Shown: positions 53,133-62,189, counted from the stretch's first letter. The stretch: 64,000 nt of DNA from Hahella sp. HNIBRBA332 (GCF_030719035.1 NZ_CP132203.1:3924501-3988500); one strand, 5' to 3'. Notes: generated by a model not told the origin, from the letters alone. Numbers and translations: made by a program.

Positions 53133-54977
53133 ATGAATTTTAGTAAAGCCGCCGCCCTCATGTTCGCCGCCAGCGTCGGAGCTGGCTCCGCGCATGCGAA
53201 GAACACCGTAGACGTACTGGTTTTGTACATTGACCAAGCGACACAGACCTCCAACGGTCGCGATATCGACGCCCGTATTGCGTCTTATATCGAGTACAGC
53301 AACCAAGCCTACGAGAACAGTAATGTTGATATGCGTCTGCGCCTTGTCGGCTCGGAAAAGATCAACTCAAACTATGTTTATGTAAACAGCTCCAACTTAG
53401 ATTCCTTCAGTCGCAATAGCACTGTTGCCTCACTGCGTCAGAAGTATGGCGCCGATCTGGTAACCCTGATCAACCTGCGCGAACCCATGAATGGCGGCTA
53501 TGTGTGCGGTATCGGTTATGTTCCACCAGGAAACGCCAGCTCAGGGCAGCTTTACAGCAACGCCGCGTCAGCCGGTTTCAGTCTGGTCGGCGTAGATTGC
53601 GGATACAGCACTTTCACACACGAACTTGGCCATAACATGAGCCTTGGCCATTCCTACGTTCAAAACTCGCAAGGCGGCATCTGGTCATGGGCCCGCGGCC
53701 ACGGCGTGTACGGCTCATTCAGTACGATCATGGCCTACCCACACGCTTACAACACCCGTAACCAGCTGCAGATGATCTCCAACCCTGACATCAATAAATG
53801 CGAAGGTCAGGCTTGCGGCGTCAGCGCCGGACAGAGCAACGGCGCCGATGCGGCGCAAAACCTGCGTAAGATTGGCGATCAGATCGCAGCATTCTTCCCC
53901 ACCAAGATCGACGACGGTGGAGATGGCGACGACAACGGCGGGGATGATAATGGCGGAGATGACGGCGGCGATAATGGAGACAACGGCGACGACACTACCG
54001 TATGCAGCAAGCCGGAGTTGAACGACAACCTGGTAGAAGACGGCGACTTCAATGAGCTGTCCAGCTGGACAAGCTACAGCAATGCTGGCGATCTGGGGCA
54101 GGCTTACCTTAAGAAAGACTGCGGCCGCGACTATATTCTGGAAATTACCAATCGCTCAGCCTATTACTCTGGCGCTTACCAGAAATTAACAGGCAAACTG
54201 AAAGCTGGCGTTGAATACAAGTTAACCGCCAAGCTCGGCCTGGGTGAAAACGGCAGCCGTGAGAATATGCGCGTTGTATTTAAAATATCCGATGACAGCG
54301 GCACGCACTATCAGTACCTCTCCCGCGCCTCTTTCACCAGCAGCGAAATGTCCAAGTATGAACGCACCTTTACGCTGGACGCCAAAGGCTCAATCCGTGA
54401 CGTAGGCATGTTGATTTACGGCGCCAGCGCTGGCGTAGACATGCTGGTTGACGAAGTGAAGATTGTTCCTCTCAACCGCGACGGTGACGATGGCGACGAC
54501 AACGGCGGCGACACTAACAATCCCGGCGGCAAAGAAATCATCAATGAAGGGTTTGAGAATGGAACTCGCGGCTGGAGCAACTATTTCGGAACCAGACTTT
54601 ACCTGAGCGACACCGCCGCTTCGGGCAAGTACAGCCTGCTCAGCAGCTACCGCTATCGCTGGTACTCTGGTCCTGGATTCAATGCACATGGCCTGTTGGA
54701 AGCTGGCAAGCCTTATCAGGTCAGCGCTGACGTTTACCTGACCAGCAGCCGCCGTTCGTCCGATAAAGCAGAATTGTGGGTTTACTACGTTGATAATTCC
54801 GGTGGCCACTGGAAGAAACTGGGCGGCCAGGATATCGCCACCTCGCAATGGCAGAACATTAGCGGCGAGTTGAACCTGTCTCCGAATGGGACTATCTCTC
54901 AGCTGCGTCTGCATGTGATTGGCGCACAACCATCCACCAGCATGTACATCGACAACCTGAAAGTGATCAGCAAGTAG
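53133..54977 (+). CDS. secreted metzincin metalloprotease with two C-terminal carbohydrate-binding-like domains
   Basis: 614 residues. Signal peptide 1-22 (cleavage AHA-KN), then a catalytic domain directly (NTVDVLVLYIDQATQTS), without a propeptide. Zinc site HELGHNMSLGH at 163-173 and Met-turn IMAYP (Met200). The third ligand His is present but the usual Gly of HExxHxxGxxH is Ser170. Acidic Asp/Gly/Asn linker at about 260-287, then two beta-sandwich modules (about 294-447 and 468-614) like CBM4/9 or CenC. A second acidic linker lies at about 449-467. Closest families by eye are M72 peptidyl-Asp metalloendopeptidases and M12B. It follows the prodomain-like gene by 27 bases. Confidence 0.85.
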   Translation: MNFSKAAALMFAASVGAGSAHAKNTVDVLVLYIDQATQTSNGRDIDARIASYIEYSNQAYENSNVDMRLRLVGSEKINSNYVYVNSSNLDSFSRNSTVASLRQKYGADLVTLINLREPMNGGYVCGIGYVPPGNASSGQLYSNAASAGFSLVGVDCGYSTFTHELGHNMSLGHSYVQNSQGGIWSWARGHGVYGSFSTIMAYPHAYNTRNQLQMISNPDINKCEGQACGVSAGQSNGADAAQNLRKIGDQIAAFFPTKIDDGGDGDDNGGDDNGGDDGGDNGDNGDDTTVCSKPELNDNLVEDGDFNELSSWTSYSNAGDLGQAYLKKDCGRDYILEITNRSAYYSGAYQKLTGKLKAGVEYKLTAKLGLGENGSRENMRVVFKISDDSGTHYQYLSRASFTSSEMSKYERTFTLDAKGSIRDVGMLIYGASAGVDMLVDEVKIVPLNRDGDDGDDNGGDTNNPGGKEIINEGFENGTRGWSNYFGTRLYLSDTAASGKYSLLSSYRYRWYSGPGFNAHGLLEAGKPYQVSADVYLTSSRRSSDKAELWVYYVDNSGGHWKKLGGQDIATSQWQNISGELNLSPNGTISQLRLHVIGAQPSTSMYIDNLKVISK

Positions 54978-54997
54978 GGAAAGCGATATAGATTTGA

Positions 54998-55024
54998 AAG
55001 CGCAGCTCAAGCTGCGCTTTTTTT
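54998..55024 (+). terminator. intrinsic terminator of the metalloprotease unit
   Basis: AAAGCGCAGC (54998-55007), loop TCAA, GCTGCGCTTT (55012-55021), followed by further T to 55024. Twenty bases after the protease stop. It reaches the stop codon of the convergent sensor kinase, so it may also end that transcript weakly. Confidence 0.9.
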
Positions 55025-56591
55025 ATGCCCCTTGTTTACGGGGCCAGACCAGACTGAACTTGGCGCCGCCAAGGTTTTCGCTGCGACCGACAAAAGCTTG
55101 GCCGCCATGCCAGTATAGAATTCGACGAACAATGGAAAGACCCAAACCGTATCCACCGGAACTACGGGTGCGGCTATCATCTAGCCTGGCGAATGCCGTA
55201 AACACGCGCTCCCAATCCGACTCAGGAATGCCCGGACCATCGTCTTCAACATCAATACGGCAGGTTTCCTGGCCGAAATTACAATGCACAACTACTTTGG
55301 ATTTAGCGTAGCGCGTTGCATTGCCCACTAAATTCTGCACGGAGCGATGAATATAGCGGGGCTCGACCTCAGACACTTTCCAGCGATCCGAACCTCGTAC
55401 AAATTCAGCGCTGATTTCCAGGTTTGGTTTAACAGAACTCTGCTCTCCCACCACCTGATTGACAATGTCTTTAACGTTCGCTTCCTGGAAGTCCAGGATA
55501 GGCCCGCCCTGCTCCAAACGGGCGTATGTGAGGATTTCATCAATCAGCTCGTTGAGTTCCTGTATATCCGAATCGATTCCCGACAACTGCTTGTGCAGGA
55601 ACTGATCTTCAGTACTGTCTTCAATCATCTGCACGCCAAAGCGGATGCGGGCGACCGGCGTACGCAATTCGTGCGATACCGCATGAATCATTTCCCGCTG
55701 CACCGCCACCAATCGCTGAATATGCTCCGCCATGCGGTTAAATACCGTTCCAAGGCGACCAACGGCGTCAAACCGGTTGTCATCCACCCTGGCGTCCAAC
55801 TCTCCTCGCGCAATGCGACTGGCCACGGTTTCCAGTTTACGCAAGCGGCGCTCAAGCTTTTCCAGCAGCAAATAAAGTGTGGCGCCGATACATACCAGCC
55901 CGGCGACAATCAGCGTCGTCAACACCGGCCAGGCCCAGGGATTGAAAGTCGGCACTGGGTCAATTTGTAAGATGAACTGCTTATCGAAAGAGACAGCCAG
56001 CGCATCGCCTTTGCGCCCTTGCGACGGCAATGAGGTCCATCCCTCTTTTAGAAAGCGTCCCTGAATGTTAGCGGGCCACTCTGCAATCACACTAAGGGGG
56101 GCAAGGCTTGCTGACAGGTTGAAGGCCCTTCCCAACTCCAACAGCGTGTCTTCACGAGACTCCTTGGCGACAGCGCGAGTCTGCAACGAAATCAGTCGCG
56201 CCGCCCACAAAGCGCTTTCCAATGGCAGGTCGGCGAAATAGGCGCCCAGCATTTTATCTGGACCAGCTTGAGCGAAGGCATGTATGCCGGCGTTATTGGA
56301 GAGCACGATGGTTTGCCCGTAGGCCAGGCGCTCCCGCTCCAACCGGCTGAACTCAAACTCCGCTGGAGCGAGCAAATCAAATGTCAGATCGGCGGTGGTG
56401 ATGGATTTAAGGAATTCCAGCCGTTCTTCCGGCTGTTCTATGACCCAGTTGAATAGCGGCGCCACGCGTTGTTCACGATACTGCAGGTAGCGCACGGCGT
56501 TGATGGAGTGGAAAAGGCCCAGTGCTATAACTGCATATACAAGCAACGATAACGCAACGCCGCTGTATACGCGCAGAAAGACGTTATTCAC
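55023..56591 (-). CDS. rstB: two-component sensor histidine kinase, RstB-like
   Basis: 522 residues. Two membrane segments (about 8-30 and 222-244) flank a periplasmic region of about 190 residues; HAMP, then HisKA with MIHAVSHELRTPVARIRFG (His307), and HATPase with DDGPGIPE and GYGLGLSIVRR. The kinase follows the response regulator gene by 20 bases in one operon. Similarity to RstB is mostly in the core and in the RstA-like partner; the signal sensed is unknown. Convergent with the metalloprotease gene, sharing its terminator region. Confidence 0.9.
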   Translation of the reverse strand: MNNVFLRVYSGVALSLLVYAVIALGLFHSINAVRYLQYREQRVAPLFNWVIEQPEERLEFLKSITTADLTFDLLAPAEFEFSRLERERLAYGQTIVLSNNAGIHAFAQAGPDKMLGAYFADLPLESALWAARLISLQTRAVAKESREDTLLELGRAFNLSASLAPLSVIAEWPANIQGRFLKEGWTSLPSQGRKGDALAVSFDKQFILQIDPVPTFNPWAWPVLTTLIVAGLVCIGATLYLLLEKLERRLRKLETVASRIARGELDARVDDNRFDAVGRLGTVFNRMAEHIQRLVAVQREMIHAVSHELRTPVARIRFGVQMIEDSTEDQFLHKQLSGIDSDIQELNELIDEILTYARLEQGGPILDFQEANVKDIVNQVVGEQSSVKPNLEISAEFVRGSDRWKVSEVEPRYIHRSVQNLVGNATRYAKSKVVVHCNFGQETCRIDVEDDGPGIPESDWERVFTAFARLDDSRTRSSGGYGLGLSIVRRILYWHGGQAFVGRSENLGGAKFSLVWPRKQGA

Positions 56592-56611
56592 AGTGAGCCC
56601 TGTTGTCCCGG

Positions 56612-57349
56612 TTAGGCTTCTTTAACGAAGAGGTATCCTTTGCTACGCACCGTTTTGATTCGTCTGGGATGCACCGGATCGTCCCCAATCTTGGGTCGAA
56701 TACGGGAAACTCTGACGTCGATGGAGCGGTCCTGCCCATCATACTCAATACCGCGCAGTGCGGTGAAAATCTCTTCCCGGCTGAGCACCCTGCCGGCGCT
56801 GCTGGCCAGCAACCACAATAAATCGAATTCCGCGCTGGTCAAGTCGATGCTCTGATCTTCCAACCAGGCTTCGCGCATAGAGCGATCGATTACCAGGTTA
56901 TTGAATATCAGACGCACCGGGCCGTCTCCGGACTGTTCGGCGACCGGCGACTCTGCGGCCGCTTCGCCCTGCTCCTTCACCCTGCGCAGCAACGCACGGA
57001 TTCTCGCCAGCAACACCCGCGGGCGCACCGGCTTACACATATAATCATCCGCACCCATTTCCAGGCCCAATACCTGGTCCAGGTCATCTGTACGCGCTGT
57101 CAGCATCAGAATGGGGCCGTTATAACTCGGTCGTACTTTACGGCAAATGGAAAGACCGTCTTCGCCCGGCAGCATCAAATCCAATACGACCAGATCGGGT
57201 TGCTCATTCTGAATTCTCTCAACAGCTTTACTGCCATTGGGCTCAACGGAAACCATCAAGCCATTCGATTCAAGATACTCTTTGGTAAGATCGGCCAAAC
57301 GTTCATCATCTTCAACGATCAATATGCGCCAAGCTTCATTAGTATCCAC
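56612..57349 (-). CDS. rstA: OmpR-family response regulator, RstA-like
   Basis: Receiver with acidic pocket IVEDDERLA, phospho-Asp57 in LVVLDLMLPGEDG, Thr and Lys in LTAR and CKPVRPRVLL; then an OmpR/PhoB winged helix (about 150-245) ending RIKTVRSKGYLFVKEA. The region around the helix is very like E. coli RstA. The start is uncertain: I chose the GTG at 57349 (DTNEAWRILIVEDD), but the frame is open to a TTG at 57427. First gene of the pair with the RstB-like kinase. Confidence 0.88.
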   Translation of the reverse strand: MDTNEAWRILIVEDDERLADLTKEYLESNGLMVSVEPNGSKAVERIQNEQPDLVVLDLMLPGEDGLSICRKVRPSYNGPILMLTARTDDLDQVLGLEMGADDYMCKPVRPRVLLARIRALLRRVKEQGEAAAESPVAEQSGDGPVRLIFNNLVIDRSMREAWLEDQSIDLTSAEFDLLWLLASSAGRVLSREEIFTALRGIEYDGQDRSIDVRVSRIRPKIGDDPVHPRRIKTVRSKGYLFVKEA

Positions 57350-57559
57350 GGTGTCCGTATCTCTCACATTATAGATTTTGAGTCCCGTCCCTGCCCCTGT
57401 CGCCACCCTTTCCTGAATGGCCCCCAATAAAATTTAGAATTATTCGTGACTTATAGAAAAATAGCACTTTTATCCACATAAGTATAACCAGTCTTACAAA
57501 AATTACCCCTTTCTCAGTCAAGCCATTTAGCAAGTACACCAACGCTTACTTAAAAACAA

Positions 57560-57599
57560 TTGTCATAAAGCAGTAACTACAACGTCACCCCCCTGTCAC
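57560..57599 (+). promoter_or_regulatory. two tandem Pho boxes upstream of olsB
   Basis: Four half sites at exact 11-base steps: TTGTCAT (57560), CAGTAAC (57571), ACGTCAC (57582) and CTGTCAC (57593), the arrangement of the known Pho box. The first pair matches the consensus CTGTCATAWAWCTGTMAY at 15 of 18 positions. A -10-like TAGTAT (57610-57615) lies ten bases after the last half site, the spacing of PhoB promoters. Suggests PhoB control of olsBA. Confidence 0.75.
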
Positions 57600-57643
57600 G
57601 TGATCGCCATAGTATCCGCCAAAACACTATAAAGAGAATTACT

Positions 57644-58417
57644 ATGCACACATCAGGTCAGCGAGTCGTCTTAGCCAAGGCGGAATCAAAGAAAGCGGAG
57701 CTCTTCGTTCGCGTGGCGCAGCGTAGTGAAGAGGTGATCATGGCGCAGCAACTGCGCTACCGGATATTTACGGAAGAGTTCGGCGCCAACCTCCATAGCC
57801 CGGTTCCAGGACTGGATTGCGATAGTTTCGATCCTTTTTGCGATCACCTGTTGGTGAAAGACAACATCAGCGGACAAGTGGTGGCCACCACTCGTTTGCT
57901 TGCCGATGACAAAGCCAGACTGGCGGGCAGTTTCTATTCTGAAAGCGAGTTCGATCTCAGCGCAATCTATCAGCTGCCGGGACGCAAACTGGAAATTGGC
58001 CGCACCTGCGTGCATCCGGCTTTCCGCAACGGAGCCACCCTGGCGTTGTTGTGGTCCGGCATCGCCAAGTACGTCATTGATAATGAATTCGACTATTTAT
58101 TGGGATGCGGCTCTATTAGCGTGATAGAGGGTACGGCGGAAGCCTGGTCTATCACGCGCCAGTTACAGGAGCGCTGCCTCACGGCGGAAAACGCCAGAGT
58201 CATCCCCAAACGGACCTTGCCCCAGCCTGCGGGCCCTGTTCCCAGCAAGTCGGCGGTTCCTCCTTTGATCCGTGCTTATATGCGCCTAGGCGCCCAGATT
58301 GGCGGCGATCCATGCTGGGATCCTGATTTCCAATGCGCCGATTTGTTTATTTTGCTGCACATCGATGCACTGGCTGCTCGCTACGCGAAGCACTTTATGA
58401 AAGAAGCACAAGCCTGA
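57644..58417 (+). CDS. olsB: L-ornithine N(alpha)-acyltransferase OlsB
   Basis: First enzyme of ornithine lipid synthesis: moves a 3-hydroxyacyl group from ACP to ornithine. The 257-residue protein is a GNAT-fold acyltransferase with ATTRLLADDKARLAG, LEIGRTCVHPAFRNG (about 120-134), and GCGSISVIEG, the typical OlsB strings. Next to an OlsA-type acyltransferase on the same strand, and behind Pho boxes, which fits phosphate-starvation membrane remodelling. Confidence 0.9.
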   Translation: MHTSGQRVVLAKAESKKAELFVRVAQRSEEVIMAQQLRYRIFTEEFGANLHSPVPGLDCDSFDPFCDHLLVKDNISGQVVATTRLLADDKARLAGSFYSESEFDLSAIYQLPGRKLEIGRTCVHPAFRNGATLALLWSGIAKYVIDNEFDYLLGCGSISVIEGTAEAWSITRQLQERCLTAENARVIPKRTLPQPAGPVPSKSAVPPLIRAYMRLGAQIGGDPCWDPDFQCADLFILLHIDALAARYAKHFMKEAQA

Positions 58418-58449
58418 CCACTGCGCCTGACGCCTGGAGGAAGGACGCC

Positions 58450-59244
58450 ATGAATTCAGTACGCCTGTTCCTGAGAGCCTCGATTCTGATCCCCTACCTG
58501 ATGTGGGGCGCAGTGCTTGCCGCGGTTGTGAGCGTCATTGACGCCATCAAGCCAGGCCGACTGCAGCGCGCGCCAATCGCTCGCTTCTGGCTGGCGGGTT
58601 TATGCCGGGTACTGAACCTGCGCATTCACGCTTCCGGTGAACTCCATGACGGGCCGGTGATGGTGATCAGCAACCATATTTCATGGCTGGATATTCCGGT
58701 TCTCGGCGCTATTAAGCCGTTACACTTTCTGTCCAAAGCGGAAGTCAGAAGCTGGCCATTCATTGGCTGGCTGGCGGCGCAGGCCGGCACCTTATTCATT
58801 ACTCGAGGCGGCGGTAAGGCGCGGCAAGTGGTGACGGAACTGGAATCCTGCATGCGCGACGGCGCCACGACGTTGATTTTCCCAGAAGGCACAACGACAG
58901 ACGGCCAGCGGGTCAAGAAATTCCATGGTCGTCTATTGAATGCCGCGATTCAGGCGCAAGTTCCGATACAACCCATCACTCTGCATTACCGACGGGACAA
59001 TGTGCCGGATGCTTATGCGCCTTTTATCGGTGACGACGAATTCGTGTCGCATTTGGTAAGACTGATGAAAGCCACGCCGACAGATGTCTACGTGGCGATT
59101 CACCCGGTCATGGAAGTCGCAATGGATACGCCTGCGGAAAGCGTCGCCAGGACGGCTCAACAGCAGGTTGAAACATCGCTGCAGCAAATGTACTGGAGCA
59201 ACGATCCCAAGCCTGACTGGGCGTTAGCCGACGGCGTAGCCTGA
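58450..59244 (+). CDS. olsA: lyso-ornithine lipid O-acyltransferase OlsA (PlsC family)
   Basis: 264 residues. One or two N-terminal membrane segments (about 10-32), then the acyltransferase motif I NHISWLD, motif III FPEGTTTDG and GGGKAR between. Adds the second acyl chain to lyso-ornithine lipid. GGAGGAAGG lies upstream of the ATG at 58450. OlsA assignment rests on the pairing with OlsB; on sequence alone it is a 1-acyl-glycerol-3-phosphate acyltransferase homologue. Confidence 0.85.
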   Translation: MNSVRLFLRASILIPYLMWGAVLAAVVSVIDAIKPGRLQRAPIARFWLAGLCRVLNLRIHASGELHDGPVMVISNHISWLDIPVLGAIKPLHFLSKAEVRSWPFIGWLAAQAGTLFITRGGGKARQVVTELESCMRDGATTLIFPEGTTTDGQRVKKFHGRLLNAAIQAQVPIQPITLHYRRDNVPDAYAPFIGDDEFVSHLVRLMKATPTDVYVAIHPVMEVAMDTPAESVARTAQQQVETSLQQMYWSNDPKPDWALADGVA

Positions 59245-59679
59245 TTTGATTTCGTCATCGGTGGCTTCGCGCACCGATCTGACGTGAACTTCGAAGTATA
59301 GAGTCAATCCCGCCAGAGGATGGTTGGCGTCCACAAGCACTTTTTCTCCGTGGAGGCTGACCACCTTGATCACTTTGCGCTCGTCCCCGGATTGAGTCTG
59401 AAACAGCATGCCCGGCTTTAATTCGTCAACGCCTTCAAACTGATTGGCTGGCACCAATTGCACCAGTTCTTCCTTCAGGGCGCCATAAGCCAGCTCAGGA
59501 GGAATCGTCAGCGATACAACATCGCCTGCGGTATGCTCCGCCAACCCTTGCTCAAACCCTGGGGTCACCTGCCCCGCGCCCTGCATGAACACCAGAGGCT
59601 CGCCGCCAAATGACGTGTCGACCACCTCTCCTTCGGCGTTTTTCAGGTTGTAATCCACGGTAAAAACTTTCGGTCGCAT
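59224..59679 (-). CDS. FKBP-type peptidyl-prolyl isomerase, SlyD/FkpB-like
   Basis: 151 residues, no signal peptide, so cytoplasmic. FKBP core at the N-terminus (VTPGFEQGLAEHTAGDV) with an inserted-in-flap part (about 68-130) of the SlyD type, ending NHPLAGLTLYFEVHVRSVREAT. It lacks the His-rich metal tail of SlyD, so it may be FkpB-like. Start ATG at 59679 with GGAA upstream; overlaps olsA's 3' end by about 20 bases in convergent orientation. Confidence 0.9.
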   Translation of the reverse strand: MRPKVFTVDYNLKNAEGEVVDTSFGGEPLVFMQGAGQVTPGFEQGLAEHTAGDVVSLTIPPELAYGALKEELVQLVPANQFEGVDELKPGMLFQTQSGDERKVIKVVSLHGEKVLVDANHPLAGLTLYFEVHVRSVREATDDEIKSGYAVG

Positions 59680-59785
59680 AATTCTGTTCCGCAAAAAGGC
59701 GGGATTCTATCACGAAGCGCCTCGCCTGTTTTACGTGAAGCCGCTAATTTATGGCGAAGACGCTGTCTTAGACTCAGCCCTCGGT

Positions 59786-61957
59786 TCAGCCAGCCATTTC
59801 CGCAATCAACAGCTTCTGCTCCATGCGTTCTCTGATTTCCTGGGGCTGATCCAATTTCATACGCTTGAGTATCGGCGCAAGCTCCAATGGCGTCTCCCGC
59901 ACATGAAAAGCGCGCCACAGCGCCTGCGCCAAGCCTAACTTGGTTGAAGTTTTCGCTTTCAACGCCTTCAGCGCTTTGCCTATCTTCAGCTCTTCCTCGG
60001 TAAACTCACACCCGAACGGAAAGGCGGGGAACAGGCCTTTGGCGCTGTACTTTTGATGCAAGGTGCGGAGTTTTTCGGGCGTATTGCTACGGTAGGCCTC
60101 CGGCAGAATATAGTCCGCCGGCACTTTACCCGCGTGCTTCGCCTGTTGTAGCAACTCATCCTGAAAGCGTGAATCTGCGACTTTGATCAGCTCGATGTAC
60201 ACATCTTTATCCGATTTGCCGCGCACATCGGCAATGCCGTATTCAGTCACGAAAATATCCCGCAAATGACGGGGTATCGTCATATGCCCATAGTTGAAAA
60301 TAATGTTGGAGAGACTGCGCCCACCGGAGTTACGTGTGGATTTCAGCTTGATGATGGAACGCGCCTGAGGGATCTCGTGAGCCATAGCGACAAAGTTATA
60401 CTGCCCCCCAACGCCGCTGACCACTTTCCCATTGCACAGCCCGTCCGAAATCACCGCGCCGTTCAACGTCACCATCATCGCGGAGTTGATGAAGCGGGAC
60501 TCGGCGCGCTGCGCCACCTTCAACGCCTGTGCGCCAAACTTGTGGTCATACAGGTGATTAATGAAGTTGACGCTGGTCATGCAAAACTTTTGATGCTCTT
60601 CGTCGCTGAGCCCATGCAACATGTCATAAAAGCGTTGCGGGCCCAGGAAAAAGCCGCCATGCATGACAACCCCGCCTTTCAAACTCTCGCCCAGGCAGAT
60701 CGCTTCGATCTTCGTACGCGCTTCCTGAGAACTTAAATCCGGTTCGATCGGCTCCCCTTGCCATACCAACGCACCGCCTTTGAATTCAACCTGGGGTTTG
60801 AAAATGCCGTACTTAATCAAATACTGCACATCCCGGGCGCGCAGTTTGGCATGAATGACATCCGCGTCGACCAGCGCGTCCAGGATGCGCAGATCCACCT
60901 TGGTGGAGATATCCCCCTGATTCAGCAGCCTTTGCAGAACCAGGTCATCAAAGACTTCACGGGTGAGAATGCCAGCCTTATAGAGATACATAAAGCCATC
61001 GACCATCATCTCACTGCATCCATATAATCCTTGGGACAAAGGATCATCTCCGCCAATGGCTTCAACGACCGGAAACTTGTCACACAAGTCCAGATCCCGC
61101 ATCAGTTCACGGTATACCTGATTCTGCTCCCTGCGCAGGATCGTGCTGTAAACCAATGCGCTGCCTAGAGAACCGATCCCCACTTGCAGCGTGCCGCCGT
61201 CACGAATCAGCGTACTGGCGTGGAAACCAATAAAGTGATCCGAAGGAGATATAGTCATGTTAGGCGTCGCGAACAGAGGATGATCAAAGTCCCGGCTATC
61301 CACTACGAAATCAACCCGCTCTGGCTCCAGTACGGCATGATTGTGCATAAAAGGCAAACGGCGATTGACCATACCCACTATAGCGATCGGCGCCCCCTGC
61401 GCAGCTAGTTCGTGCAGCATGGGCTCCAGGTCGATGGACAGATCCGGATTACAGCTGAAGCTATAGTAGGGCTTACCATCGATTTCGCGATAGGCCAACA
61501 TCTGCAGCACCACATTAACGCCGTTAGCAATCAGATCTCTTGCGGCGTGAGTGTAGTTGCTGCTCATGTAATTCTGCTGTTGCCGGGCGTTGTTCAAATA
61601 GCTGCCGGCTTTAAAAAAGAACTCCGCCACCTCCACATTACGGGGCAGACTGTTGTTACGAAGGTCAAGCACGTAGTCCAAGTCGGGGACGCCGGCGAAT
61701 TGCCGTTCGACGAAAGGTTCCAGGAAGTTGCGCTCTAATTTGCTGCGGCCAACCGGCTTTTCCAGAGACAGTGCGGTGACAATTTTCAAACTAAGACTGG
61801 CGTCATCTTTGGCCCGCTGGTAGATCGCATTCACGAGAGGAACAGGCTTACCCAGGCCAAGAGGCAGGCCAAGCACGATCTTTTTCCCCACTCTTTCAAT
61901 AATAGCGTCGACGCAATCGGACAACTTCCTGAAGGTCCGTGGACGTTCTTGACTCAT
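59786..61957 (-). CDS. acetyl-CoA hydrolase/transferase family protein
   Basis: 723 residues, cytoplasmic. The N-terminal and C-terminal acetyl-CoA hydrolase/transferase domains are recognised by GIGSLGSALVYS, GVGGQYNFVAMAHE and TEYGIADVRGKSDKD (about 290-600); catalytic Glu probably within these loops. It is longer than the usual ~430-500 residues; about 200 more residues surround the core, including a helical C-terminus (FPAFPFGCEFTEEELKIG). Start ATG at 61957. CoA donor and acceptor unknown; monocistronic. Confidence 0.85.
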   Translation of the reverse strand: MSQERPRTFRKLSDCVDAIIERVGKKIVLGLPLGLGKPVPLVNAIYQRAKDDASLSLKIVTALSLEKPVGRSKLERNFLEPFVERQFAGVPDLDYVLDLRNNSLPRNVEVAEFFFKAGSYLNNARQQQNYMSSNYTHAARDLIANGVNVVLQMLAYREIDGKPYYSFSCNPDLSIDLEPMLHELAAQGAPIAIVGMVNRRLPFMHNHAVLEPERVDFVVDSRDFDHPLFATPNMTISPSDHFIGFHASTLIRDGGTLQVGIGSLGSALVYSTILRREQNQVYRELMRDLDLCDKFPVVEAIGGDDPLSQGLYGCSEMMVDGFMYLYKAGILTREVFDDLVLQRLLNQGDISTKVDLRILDALVDADVIHAKLRARDVQYLIKYGIFKPQVEFKGGALVWQGEPIEPDLSSQEARTKIEAICLGESLKGGVVMHGGFFLGPQRFYDMLHGLSDEEHQKFCMTSVNFINHLYDHKFGAQALKVAQRAESRFINSAMMVTLNGAVISDGLCNGKVVSGVGGQYNFVAMAHEIPQARSIIKLKSTRNSGGRSLSNIIFNYGHMTIPRHLRDIFVTEYGIADVRGKSDKDVYIELIKVADSRFQDELLQQAKHAGKVPADYILPEAYRSNTPEKLRTLHQKYSAKGLFPAFPFGCEFTEEELKIGKALKALKAKTSTKLGLAQALWRAFHVRETPLELAPILKRMKLDQPQEIRERMEQKLLIAEMAG

Positions 61958-62189
61958 AATCGCTGGTTCCTTTTGTTATTTTTCGCCAACCACAATTCGA
62001 CGGCATGCAACCCAACCCGCGGTCAGCCGTCATAAACTTGACGTTGAAGACTGTCGCTCTGGGAACGCTACATGGCGTCAGGGATCGCCGCCGTGACTCA
62101 CGCGCCCAGTATGTGAATGAACACTAGGAAATGACTTGACGATCGTCAATAGAGAATCAAACCGACCATAGGATAAATCCTAGCGCACT

